64,000 bases of DNA, from NCBI RefSeq assembly GCF_001866665.1, contig NZ_MLYO01000051.1:1-64000 (forward strand), given 5' to 3'. Of this stretch, positions 49,593-57,064 are shown piece by piece. The position numbers and the translations under genes were made by a program. The DNA comes from Streptomyces monashensis. GTDB taxonomy: Bacteria > Actinomycetota > Actinomycetes > Streptomycetales > Streptomycetaceae. The notes under the pieces are model-generated. The model did not search any database. It had not been told where the DNA came from and saw only the letters and a program-made list of their open reading frames with translations. How positions within the stretch are numbered: position 1 is the first letter of the stretch; the number at the start of each line of letters is the position of its first letter.

Positions 49593-50543
49593 TTACGCCC
49601 AGAGCTGGCCCTGCAGCGTCTCGATGGCCTCCTCGGTGGTGGCCGCCGTGTAGACGCCGGTGGACAGGTACTTCCAGCCGCCGTCGGCCACGATGAAGAC
49701 GATGTCCGCGGACTCCCCCGCCTTGACCGCCTTGCGGCCCACGCCGATCGCCGCGTGCAGGGCGGCGCCGGTGGAGACGCCCGCGAAGATGCCCTCCTGC
49801 TGGAGGAGTTCACGGGTGCGCGTGACCGCGTCGGCCGAACCGACCGAGAAGCGGGTGGTGAGGACCGAGGCGTCGTACAGCTCCGGTACGAAGCCCTCGT
49901 CGAGGTTCCGGAGGCCGTAGACCAGGTCGTCGTAGCGCGGTTCGGCGGCGACGATCCGGATGCCCGGGCGGTGCTCGCGCAGGTAGCGGCCGACGCCCAT
50001 CAGGGTGCCGGTGGTGCCGAGGCCGGCGACGAAGTGGGTGATCGACGGCAGGTCGGCGAGGATCTCCGGGCCCGTCGTGGCGTAGTGGGCGCCGGCGTTG
50101 TCCGGGTTGCCGTACTGGTAGAGCATCACCCAGTCGGGGTGCTCGGCGGCCAGTTCCTTGGCCACGCGCACGGCCGTGTTGGAGCCGCCCGCGGCCGGCG
50201 AGGAGATGATCTCGGCGCCCCACATGCCGAGCAGGTCCCGGCGCTCCTGCGAGGTGTTCTCGGGCATCACGCACACCATGCGGTAGCCCTTGAGCTTGGC
50301 CGCCATGGCCAGCGAGATGCCGGTGTTGCCGGAGGTGGGCTCCAGGATCGTGCAGCCCGGGGTCAGCCGGCCGTCCTTCTCCGCCTGCTCGATCATGTGC
50401 AGCGCGGGGCGGTCCTTGACCGAGCCGGTGGGGTTGCGGTCCTCCAGCTTGGCCCAGATCCGGACGTCGGCGGACGGCGAGAGCCGCGGCAGGCGCACCA
50501 AGGGGGTGTTGCCCACCGCGGCCAACGGGGAGTCGTAGCGCAT
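49593..50543 (-). CDS. cysM: CysO-dependent cysteine synthase
   Basis: 316 residues. PLP lysine in PTGSVKDRPALHM, substrate loop EPTSGNTGISLAM and phosphate-binding GLGTTGTLMGVGRYL. In the mycobacterial CysM branch the acceptor is O-phosphoserine and sulfur comes as a thiocarboxylate on the carrier protein CysO, whose gene is directly upstream here with 17 nt between them. The long C-terminal tail (TLQGQLWA) is kept. It makes cysteine by a route resistant to oxidation. Confidence 0.93.
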   Translation of the reverse strand: MRYDSPLAAVGNTPLVRLPRLSPSADVRIWAKLEDRNPTGSVKDRPALHMIEQAEKDGRLTPGCTILEPTSGNTGISLAMAAKLKGYRMVCVMPENTSQERRDLLGMWGAEIISSPAAGGSNTAVRVAKELAAEHPDWVMLYQYGNPDNAGAHYATTGPEILADLPSITHFVAGLGTTGTLMGVGRYLREHRPGIRIVAAEPRYDDLVYGLRNLDEGFVPELYDASVLTTRFSVGSADAVTRTRELLQQEGIFAGVSTGAALHAAIGVGRKAVKAGESADIVFIVADGGWKYLSTGVYTAATTEEAIETLQGQLWA

Positions 50544-50560
50544 CGCTGCTCAGCGCCCTC

Positions 50561-50893
50561 TCAGCGCATTCCCGCCCGCCGCCCGACCGCCACCCCGGCC
50601 GGACGCGGCTTCGCCGCGGCAGATCCTCCTGCCACGGCCGGCAGGATCGTCACGGTGTCGCCGTCGGTCAGCTCGGTGTCGATGCCCTTGACGAAGCGGA
50701 CGTCCTCGTCGTTCAGGTACACGTTGACGAAGCGGCGCAGCTGACCGTTGTCCACGATGCGGGCCTCAATGCCCGCGTGCCGGGTCTCGAGGTCGGCGAA
50801 CAGCGCGGCGAGGGTGTTCCCCTTGCCCTCCACCGCCTTCTCACCGTTGGTGTACGTGCGGAGGATGGTCGGGATGCGGACCTCGATGGCCAT
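50561..50893 (-). CDS. cysO: CysO-like sulfur-carrier protein with C-terminal extension
   Basis: 110 residues; a ThiS/MoaD beta-grasp fold with VRIPTILRTYTNG, VEARI-like middle and FVNVYLNDEDVRFV, ending in LPAVAGG at residues 84-90. The family needs a terminal Gly-Gly for adenylation and thiocarboxylation. Here 20 more residues (SAAAKPRPAGVAVGRRAGMR) follow the Gly-Gly, so the protein must be trimmed, or is inactive. The neighbouring JAMM protease is the natural candidate. It lies between the leader peptide and cysM. Confidence 0.9.
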   Translation of the reverse strand: MAIEVRIPTILRTYTNGEKAVEGKGNTLAALFADLETRHAGIEARIVDNGQLRRFVNVYLNDEDVRFVKGIDTELTDGDTVTILPAVAGGSAAAKPRPAGVAVGRRAGMR

Positions 50894-50979
50894 GGTTGCG
50901 GGCTCCTGTCGGAAAGGGTCGGAAAGTGGGCGCACGGCGTCGCGCGCCGTGGCTCACGGCCGTACGGCGGCGGGAAACG

Positions 50980-51075
50980 TCAACAGATGGCGCTGTTCAG
51001 CCTGCACAGATCGACGTGCAGCCGCGCCACGAGCAGCATGCCCGGCGCTTTCTCGCTCACGTCGTTCAGAACCAT
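50980..51075 (-). CDS. Cysteine-type leader peptide
   Basis: 31 residues ending LLVARLHVDLCRLNSAIC, just before the stop. This RLHVDLxRxxSAxC ending is the hallmark of the small leader peptides found before sulfur and cysteine genes in Streptomyces. Two cysteines, one the last codon, suit ribosome stalling when cysteinyl-tRNA is scarce. It precedes cysO by 86 nt. Start may also be the internal ATG (MLLVARLHV). Confidence 0.82.
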   Translation of the reverse strand: MVLNDVSEKAPGMLLVARLHVDLCRLNSAIC

Positions 51076-51124
51076 GCGCTCATCGTAACGATTCCCGGTC
51101 CGGGTCCCGGAGTGTGATCCCGCA

Positions 51125-51147
51125 TGCCGGACGCATTTCGTCCGGCA
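51125..51147. terminator. Hairpin terminator of the JAMM protease gene
   Basis: Perfect 9-bp arms TGCCGGACG and CGTCCGGCA with a CATTT loop, 7 nt past the protease stop and upstream of the leader peptide, implying a separate promoter for leader-cysO-cysM. Confidence 0.75.
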
Positions 51148-51154
51148 CCTGAGA

Positions 51155-51577
51155 TCAGTAGGCCTCCACGACCGTGACCTCCTCCTCCGTGACCTCGCCG
51201 TCCACGATCCGGAAGGAACGGAACTGGAAATCGCCGAGGCCGTCGGTGTCGGCGGTGGAGACGAGGACGTAGTGGGCGCCGGGTTCGTTGGCGTAGGAGA
51301 TGTCGGTGCGCGAGGGGTGGGCCTCGGTGGCGGTGTGGGAGTGGTAGATGACCACCGGCTCCTCGTCGCGGTCGTCCATCTCGCGGTAGAGCTTGAGCAG
51401 GTCGCCCGAGTCGAACTCGTAGAACGTGGGCGACATCGCCGCGTTCAGCATGGGGACGAAGCGCTCGGGGCGGTCCGAGCCCGCCGGGCCGGCCACGACG
51501 CCGCACGCCTCGTCGGGGTGGTCCTTGCGCGCGTGGGCGACGATCTGGTCGACGAGGGCCTGGGTGATGGTCAGCAT
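51155..51577 (-). CDS. mec: JAMM/MPN+ metalloprotease of the sulfur-carrier pathway
   Basis: 140 residues. JAMM motif intact: Glu23 (PDEACGVVAG), then HSHTATEAHPSRTD with His79, His81, Ser89 and Asp92, a Zn protease site. The mycobacterial Mec cleaves the CysO-cysteine adduct to free cysteine and regenerate CysO. Here it could also remove the extra CysO tail. The gene lies just upstream of the leader-cysO-cysM set on the same strand, separated by a hairpin. Confidence 0.92.
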   Translation of the reverse strand: MLTITQALVDQIVAHARKDHPDEACGVVAGPAGSDRPERFVPMLNAAMSPTFYEFDSGDLLKLYREMDDRDEEPVVIYHSHTATEAHPSRTDISYANEPGAHYVLVSTADTDGLGDFQFRSFRIVDGEVTEEEVTVVEAY

Positions 51578-51645
51578 GCTGGCCAGAATAAGCGGCGCGC
51601 GAAGCGCTCGTTCAGGGTGGTGGCGGGAGACGGGCGGGAAAGCAG

Positions 51646-51686
51646 ATGGGCCGGTCCGTACCGAGGGATGGTACGGACCGGCCCAT
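51646..51686. terminator. Very strong hairpin terminator of the permease
   Basis: Perfect 17-bp arms ATGGGCCGGTCCGTACC and its complement with a 7-nt loop, between the amino-acid permease stop and the JAMM gene. Its end lies 68 nt before the JAMM start, so it also insulates that gene. Confidence 0.85.
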
Positions 51687-51762
51687 ATGCCGGACGTCCT
51701 GAGCGGCGGCCGCGGCGGGGCGCCACGAGAGCTCCGCGCGGCCGGACGTCCCGGGGAGGAGG

Positions 51763-53193
51763 TCAGCGCTTGACGAAGGCAGCGGCCTCCGGGTTGCGGC
51801 GCCTGAGCACCAGGTAGGAGACGAGGAGGAGCACGGCCCACAGCGGAGCACAGTAAAGCGACACCCGGGCGTCCTTGTCGATGCCCATGAGCACGATCAC
51901 CATGCCGATGAAGGCGAGCGCGATCCAGCTGGTGAACGGCGCCCCCGGTGCGGGGAACTCGCTGCGCGGCAGCACTCCGCGGTTGACCTTGGTCCGGTAG
52001 CGGATCTGGCAGATCAGGATGATGATCCAGGCCCACATGCCGGAGATGGTCGCGAAGGAGACGACGTAGTCGAACGCCTTGCCCGGCCACTGGTAGTTGA
52101 TCCAGACGCCGACGAGCATCAGCGCGGCGGAGAACGTGGTGCCGACGAGCGGGGTGCCGCTGCGCGTCAGCTTGGTGAACACCCGGGGTCCCTGGCCGTT
52201 CTGCGCCAGGTCGCGCAGCATGCGGCCGGTGGAGTACATGCCGGAGTTGCAGGAGGACAGCGCGGCCGTCAGGACGACGAAGTTCACGATGCCGGCGCCG
52301 ACGGACAGGCCCATCTTCTGGAAGGCCGCCACGAAGGGGCTCACGCCCGGGTGGAACTCGGTCCACGGCACGACCGACAGGATCATGATCAGCGCGCCGA
52401 CGTAGAAGACGGCGATGCGCCAGGGCACGGTGTTGATCGCCTTGGGCAGGACCTTCTTCGGGTCCTTGGACTCGCCCGCGGTCACGCCGACCAGCTCGAC
52501 GGCGAGGAAGGCGAACATGACCATCTGCAGGGTCATCAGGGTGCTGCCGACGCCGTGCGGGAAGAAGCCGCCGTCGTTCCACAGGTGGCTGACGGAGGCG
52601 GTCCTGCCCGCGTCGGAGAAGCCGAACGTGAGGATGCCGACGCAGATCAGGATCATGCCGATGATCGCGGTGACCTTGACCATGGAGAACCAGAACTCCA
52701 GCTCACCGAAGAGCTTCACGGAGATCAGGTTGGCGGCGTAGAGCACGATCGTGAAGATCAGTGCCGAGACCCACTGCGGGATGGCGAACCAGTACGTCAT
52801 GTAGGCGGCCGCGGCGGTGACCTCGGTGATGCCGGTGACCACCCAGAACAGCCAGTACGTCCAGCCGGTGACGAAGCCCGCGAAGGGGCCGATGAACTCG
52901 CGCGCGTACTCCGAGAACGAACCCGACACCGGGCGGTACATCAGCAGTTCGCCGAGTGCCCGCATGATCAGGAAGATGACGAGGCCCGCGACGGCGTACG
53001 CCAGGATCAGACTCGGGCCGGCCTTGGAGATGCCCTTGCCCGCGCCGAGGAACAGGCCGGTGCCGATGGCACCGCCGATGGCGATCATCTGGATCTGCCG
53101 GGCCCCGAGCCCGCGCTGGTACCCCTCGCCGCCCTCGCCGTCCCGCACGGCCTCATTGCCGTCGTGATGCTGATCGACCTGCGCTGAGGTCAT
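51763..53193 (-). CDS. Amino-acid permease (APC/AAT family)
   Basis: 476 residues, twelve membrane helices. First helices IQMIAIGGAIGTGLFLGAGKGI (the GAIGTGLF motif that binds the amino-acid backbone) and ALGELLMYRPVSGSFSEYARE; later WTYWLFWVVTGITEVTAAAAYMTYW and VFAFLAVELVGVTAGES. This is the AnsP/GabP/CycA-like subgroup, so the substrate is an amino acid, perhaps aromatic or asparagine-like. It is a cytoplasmic-membrane importer. It has a long 5' region with a palindrome. ATG chosen; a longer form from an upstream ATG is possible. Confidence 0.92.
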   Translation of the reverse strand: MTSAQVDQHHDGNEAVRDGEGGEGYQRGLGARQIQMIAIGGAIGTGLFLGAGKGISKAGPSLILAYAVAGLVIFLIMRALGELLMYRPVSGSFSEYAREFIGPFAGFVTGWTYWLFWVVTGITEVTAAAAYMTYWFAIPQWVSALIFTIVLYAANLISVKLFGELEFWFSMVKVTAIIGMILICVGILTFGFSDAGRTASVSHLWNDGGFFPHGVGSTLMTLQMVMFAFLAVELVGVTAGESKDPKKVLPKAINTVPWRIAVFYVGALIMILSVVPWTEFHPGVSPFVAAFQKMGLSVGAGIVNFVVLTAALSSCNSGMYSTGRMLRDLAQNGQGPRVFTKLTRSGTPLVGTTFSAALMLVGVWINYQWPGKAFDYVVSFATISGMWAWIIILICQIRYRTKVNRGVLPRSEFPAPGAPFTSWIALAFIGMVIVLMGIDKDARVSLYCAPLWAVLLLVSYLVLRRRNPEAAAFVKR

Positions 53194-53383
53194 GTGTGGT
53201 GCGCCTTTCTCCATGCCGAACCGCGGCCCTTCGTCGGCCTCGGATCGGGTTTCGATCCCCCCGGATTGATGGAGTTGTGCCTGGCCGACGGTCGTCGGCT
53301 CGGTGGCGCACCCGGCCCGACATGGGTGGCGTCGGCCGGGCGGTCGTGAAGATTTATCACAACCGCAATAATGATCACACGAA

Positions 53384-53402
53384 TGGGATGTGGCGCATCC
53401 CA
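53384..53402. promoter_or_regulatory. Inverted repeat in the permease 5' region
   Basis: TGGGATG and CATCCCA arms with a 5-nt spacer, 191 nt upstream of the permease start. The 53194-53561 gap holds no gene; its centre is unusually AT-rich (GAAGATTTATCACAACCGCA and on), with another GTGA-N7-TCAC symmetry near 53346, consistent with a regulated promoter. Confidence 0.45.
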
Positions 53403-53561
53403 CAGAAAGAAGCGGACAAAGAGCGCACTACCGCGACAAATACGGCCGCAAGGGTGACGGGATCGTTATCCGGAATTGAGCGTCCGCTGAGCGAACACCC
53501 GTACACCGTGCGGTGCCCGTCCCCGGCGGCCGCCGGGAGCCGCGCCGGGGCTACGCCGGAG

Positions 53562-54167
53562 CTACGGCAGCAGCGTGGACACGAGGGTCTCCTGGAGACC
53601 GCCGAGCCACAGGTACGCCATCACCATCGGCTTGCGCGGGTCCTCGTCCGGAAGCCGGTAGAGCAGGTCGGTGTCGTCCTCGTCGGTGATCTCCAGCCGG
53701 GAGCCGATCGCGAGGCGCAGGTCGTTCAGGGCGCCGAGCCACTGCTTCGACTCCTGCGGCGCGAGCTTCAGCACCGCCCCGCCCTCGTCCACCGGGGCGA
53801 GCGCGTCCAGGGCGCGGATCACCGCGAGTGCGTTCTCGCGCTTGCCGGCCCGCAGGTCGTTCTCGGTGAAGCGGCGGAACTCGGCCGAGTGGGCCCGGCG
53901 TTCCTCGGCCTCGGCGGGCGAGTCCGGGACCTTCTCGGGGTCGCTGTAGGCGTCCGGGAAGAGCCGACGCAGCACCGGGTCGGCGGGCGGCTCACTGGGC
54001 CCTTCCGCGAACAGCTCGGCGAGCGGGTCCTCGGGGGCCTCGGCGCCCGGGCCGGGACCGATCAGCTCCAGGAGCTGGACGGCCAGCGACCGGATGATGG
54101 AGATCTCGACGTCGTCGAGCGCGACGGCCGCGCCGCCGCCGGGAAGCGGTTCGAAATGTCCGGGCAT
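53562..54167 (-). CDS. DUF2017 protein
   Basis: 201 residues. FEPLPGGGAAVALDDVEISIIRSLAVQLLELIG at the start and LAIGSRLEITDEDDTDLLYRLPDEDPRKPMVMAYLWLGGLQETLV at the end are the DUF2017 signatures. In actinobacteria the gene follows clpS almost without gap, as here, so it may modulate ClpS-dependent proteolysis; function unproven. A soluble, acidic cytosolic protein. Confidence 0.9.
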   Translation of the reverse strand: MPGHFEPLPGGGAAVALDDVEISIIRSLAVQLLELIGPGPGAEAPEDPLAELFAEGPSEPPADPVLRRLFPDAYSDPEKVPDSPAEAEERRAHSAEFRRFTENDLRAGKRENALAVIRALDALAPVDEGGAVLKLAPQESKQWLGALNDLRLAIGSRLEITDEDDTDLLYRLPDEDPRKPMVMAYLWLGGLQETLVSTLLP

Positions 54168-54180
54168 CTGAAGGGGTTCG

Positions 54181-54498
54181 CTACTTCCGGTCCTGCTGGA
54201 GGGTGGCCCACAGACCGTATCCGTGCATGGCCTGCACATCGCGCTCCATCTCCTCGCGGGTTCCGCTGGAGACGACCGCCCGGCCCTTGTGGTGGACGTC
54301 GAGCATGAGCTTGGTGGCCTTGTCCTTGGTGTAGCCGAAGTACGACTGGAAGACGTACGTCACATAGCTCATGAGGTTGACCGGGTCGTTGTGCACGATG
54401 GTGACCCAGGGGACGTCGGGCTCGGGTACGGCGAAGACCTCCTCCGCCGACTCGGTGCGTTCGATCTCTACGGGCGCGGGTGACGTCACAGTGCCCAT
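54181..54498 (-). CDS. clpS: ClpS adaptor for N-end-rule proteolysis
   Basis: 105 residues. VPWVTIVHNDPVNLMSYVTYVFQSYFGY and a MLDVHHKGRAVVSSGTREEMERDVQAMHGYGLWATL end. The asparagine-aspartate of the HNDPVN loop and downstream hydrophobic pocket bind N-terminal degron residues and hand them to ClpA/ClpC. The DUF2017 gene is 13 nt downstream, so they form an operon. It is divergent from pncB. Confidence 0.95.
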   Translation of the reverse strand: MGTVTSPAPVEIERTESAEEVFAVPEPDVPWVTIVHNDPVNLMSYVTYVFQSYFGYTKDKATKLMLDVHHKGRAVVSSGTREEMERDVQAMHGYGLWATLQQDRK

Positions 54499-54556
54499 GC
54501 TGCCACGGCGAGGAAAAATCGTCACACCGACGAAAAGGGGTGTAGCATCCATGGTC

Positions 54557-55903
54557 ATGAACACAGCGGACCTTGGGCTGCCGGTGGACGTTCCCTCGAC
54601 GGCGCTCTTCACGGACCAGTACGAGCTGACCATGCTCCAGGCGGCGCTGAAGGCCGGTACGGCCGAACGGCGGAGCGTGTTCGAGGTCTTCACCCGGCGG
54701 CTGCCGCACGGGCGCCGCTACGGCGTGGTGGCGGGTACCGGACGCGTCCTGGACGCGGTGGAGAACTTCCGCTTCGACCCGGACCTCCTCGGCTTCCTCC
54801 GGGAGCGGAACATCGTCGACGAGCAGACGCTGGCCTGGCTCGCCGACTACCGCTTCAGCGGTGACGTGTGGGGCTACCCCGAGGGCGAGGTGTACTTCCC
54901 CGGCTCGCCGCTGCTGCGCGTCGAGGGCACCTTCGCCGAGTGCGTGCTGCTGGAGACGGTGATCCTCTCCATCCTCAACCACGACTCCGCGATCGCCGCG
55001 GCCGCCTCCCGCATGGCCTCGGCCGCCGGGGACCGCCCGCTGATCGAGATGGGGGCCCGGCGCACCCACGAGCTGGCGGCGGTGGCCGCCGCCCGGGCGG
55101 CGTACGTCGGCGGCTTCGCCACCACCTCCGACCTGGCGGCCGGCTTCCGCTACGGCATCCCGACGGTCGGCACCTCGGCCCACGCCTTCACGCTGCTGCA
55201 CGACCACGAGCGCGACGCCTTCCAGGCCCAGGTCGACACCCTCGGCCGGGGCACCACGCTGCTGGTGGACACGTACGACGTCGCCGAGGCCGTCCGTACG
55301 GCCGTGGAGGTGGCCGGGCCCGAGCTGGGCGCGGTCCGCATCGACTCGGGCGACCTGCTGCTCGTCGCGCACCGGGTGCGCCAGCAGCTGGACGAGCTGG
55401 GGGCCGCCGACACCAAGATCGTCGTCACGTCCGACCTGGACGAGTACGCCATCGCCTCCCTCGCCGCCGCCCCCGTGGACGCGTACGGCGTCGGCACCCA
55501 GCTGGTGACCGGCTCCGGGCACCCGACCTGCTCCATGGTCTACAAGCTGGTCGCCCGCGCCGAGTCCGGCGACCCGACGGCACCGCTGGTGCCGGTCGCG
55601 AAGAAGTCCAGCGGCGGCAAGACCTCCGTCGGCGGCCGCAAGTGGGCGGCGCGCCGGCTCGACGAGGACGGGGTCGCCGAGGCAGAGGTCGTCGGCACCG
55701 GCCCGGTACCGCCGGAGCTCGCGGACCGGCAGCTGCTGGTGCAGCTGATCAAGGGCGGGGACGTGCTGGGCCGCGAGCCGCTGGACGTCCCCCGCAGTCG
55801 GCACATCGCCGCCCGCGCGAATCTCCCGCTCTCGGCTACACAACTCTCCCGAGGGGAACCCGTCCTTCCGACGGAGTACCTGACCGAGCGCTCGGGTAGC
55901 TAG
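54557..55903 (+). CDS. pncB: Nicotinate phosphoribosyltransferase
   Basis: 448 residues, full length. TALFTDQYELTMLQAALKAG at the start, FEVFTRRLPHGRRYGVVAG, EMGARRTHE and GVGTQLVTGSGHPTCSMVYKLV are family signatures. It makes nicotinate mononucleotide from nicotinate and PRPP, feeding NAD. Another in-frame ATG lies two codons earlier. A TAGCAT -10-like box ends 8 nt before this ATG, which fits a leaderless transcript starting at the start codon. Confidence 0.95.
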   Translation: MNTADLGLPVDVPSTALFTDQYELTMLQAALKAGTAERRSVFEVFTRRLPHGRRYGVVAGTGRVLDAVENFRFDPDLLGFLRERNIVDEQTLAWLADYRFSGDVWGYPEGEVYFPGSPLLRVEGTFAECVLLETVILSILNHDSAIAAAASRMASAAGDRPLIEMGARRTHELAAVAAARAAYVGGFATTSDLAAGFRYGIPTVGTSAHAFTLLHDHERDAFQAQVDTLGRGTTLLVDTYDVAEAVRTAVEVAGPELGAVRIDSGDLLLVAHRVRQQLDELGAADTKIVVTSDLDEYAIASLAAAPVDAYGVGTQLVTGSGHPTCSMVYKLVARAESGDPTAPLVPVAKKSSGGKTSVGGRKWAARRLDEDGVAEAEVVGTGPVPPELADRQLLVQLIKGGDVLGREPLDVPRSRHIAARANLPLSATQLSRGEPVLPTEYLTERSGS

Positions 55904-56011
55904 AGCGGGACCCGCCCGTCCGCCCCGAGTCCGCCCTCGTCCGCCCCCTCCCGTCCGGGCCCGGAAGTCTCTAGGCTCGGTTGATTAGCCGACAGTCGAA
56001 GGACACCCACC

Positions 56012-56605
56012 ATGCGCCGCGCCTTGATCGTCGTAGATGTGCAGAACGACTTCTGCGAGGGGGGCAGCCTCGCGGTGTCCGGCGGCGCCGACGTCGCCGC
56101 CGCGATCACGGAGCTGATCGGCCAGGCGGCCGGGAGCGGGTACCGGCACGTGGTCGCCACCCGCGATCTGCACATCGCGCCCGGCGGCCACTTCGCCGAC
56201 GACCCCGACTACGTCCGCTCCTGGCCCGCGCACTGCGTCGCGGGCACGGAGGGCGTCGGCTTCCACCCGAACTTCGCCCCGGCCGTCGCCTCCGGCGCGG
56301 TGGACGCGGTCTTCGACAAGGGCGCGTACTCGGCGGCCTACAGCGGCTTCGAGGGCAAGGACGAGAACGCCGTCCCCCTGGCCGACTGGCTGCGCGCACG
56401 CCACATCGACGAGGTCGACGTGGTCGGCATAGCGACCGACCACTGCGTACGCGCCACCGCCCTGGACGCCGCCCGCGAGGGCTTTCGCACCCAGGTCCTG
56501 CTGGACCTCACGGCGGGCGTCGCCGCGGAGACGACGGAGCGCGCGCTGGAGGAGCTGCGGGAGGCGGGCGTGGAGCTGACGGGCAAGCCGGTCGTCAGCG
56601 GCTGA
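56012..56605 (+). CDS. pncA: Nicotinamidase
   Basis: 197 residues. Catalytic Asp in VVDVQNDFCEGG, the metal triad in RDLHIAPGGHFAD, Lys in VFDKGAYSAAYSGF and the nucleophile in ATDHCVRATALDA. It deamidates nicotinamide to nicotinate, the substrate of PncB encoded 110 nt upstream, so together they form a complete NAD-salvage unit. AAGGACA precedes the ATG. Confidence 0.95.
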   Translation: MRRALIVVDVQNDFCEGGSLAVSGGADVAAAITELIGQAAGSGYRHVVATRDLHIAPGGHFADDPDYVRSWPAHCVAGTEGVGFHPNFAPAVASGAVDAVFDKGAYSAAYSGFEGKDENAVPLADWLRARHIDEVDVVGIATDHCVRATALDAAREGFRTQVLLDLTAGVAAETTERALEELREAGVELTGKPVVSG

Positions 56606-56625
56606 GGCCCGCTCCCCCCGCCCGG

Positions 56626-56943
56626 CTACGCCACCGCTGACCTGCGCAGAAGGGCCCTGATCGGGTGCCACAGCTCGGTCACGATGACACCGTTGTCGGC
56701 GGGCGCCGTCCGCCATATCAGGCCGTCGGGGTGGTGCAGGACCGCCGTGATCTCGTCCGGGGTCGGCGGGGCGGCGTTGCCCCGTAGGTAGATCGCGCGC
56801 AACCCCAGGTTGCGCAGCCTGGTCAGGGCGCGCGCCCGGTTCTGGGCGTGCACGAGTACGCGCACCCCGGCGGTGTCGTAGGGCAGGTTCAGTGCCACCA
56901 CGACCGTGCCGTTCGGCAGCTTGGTGAAGCCTCCAGCGGCCAT
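56626..56943 (-). CDS. Small conserved actinobacterial protein
   Basis: 105 residues. The pattern NGTVVVALNLPYDTAGVRVLVHAQNRARALTRLRNLGLRAIYLRGN and NGVIVTELWHPIRALL suggests a small alpha/beta domain. I do not recognise it. It ends close to the convergent pncA. No signal or membrane segment. Confidence 0.75.
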   Translation of the reverse strand: MAAGGFTKLPNGTVVVALNLPYDTAGVRVLVHAQNRARALTRLRNLGLRAIYLRGNAAPPTPDEITAVLHHPDGLIWRTAPADNGVIVTELWHPIRALLRRSAVA

Positions 56944-57003
56944 GCCGTCAGATCCCCGTTCCGGTCGGTGTCAATAAGCGGTCCACATGACGCACCTAAA
57001 CAC

Positions 57004-57038
57004 GATCGGCGGCAACCCGCCAAGGGTTTGCCGCCGAT
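57004..57038. terminator. Hairpin terminator of the M6 protease gene
   Basis: Arms ATCGGCGGCAACCC and GGGTTTGCCGCCGAT (one bulged T) with a 5-nt loop, 26 nt past the M6 protease stop and before the next minus-strand gene. Confidence 0.8.
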
Positions 57039-57064
57039 ACGTGTCTGACCTGCGAAAACGCTGA

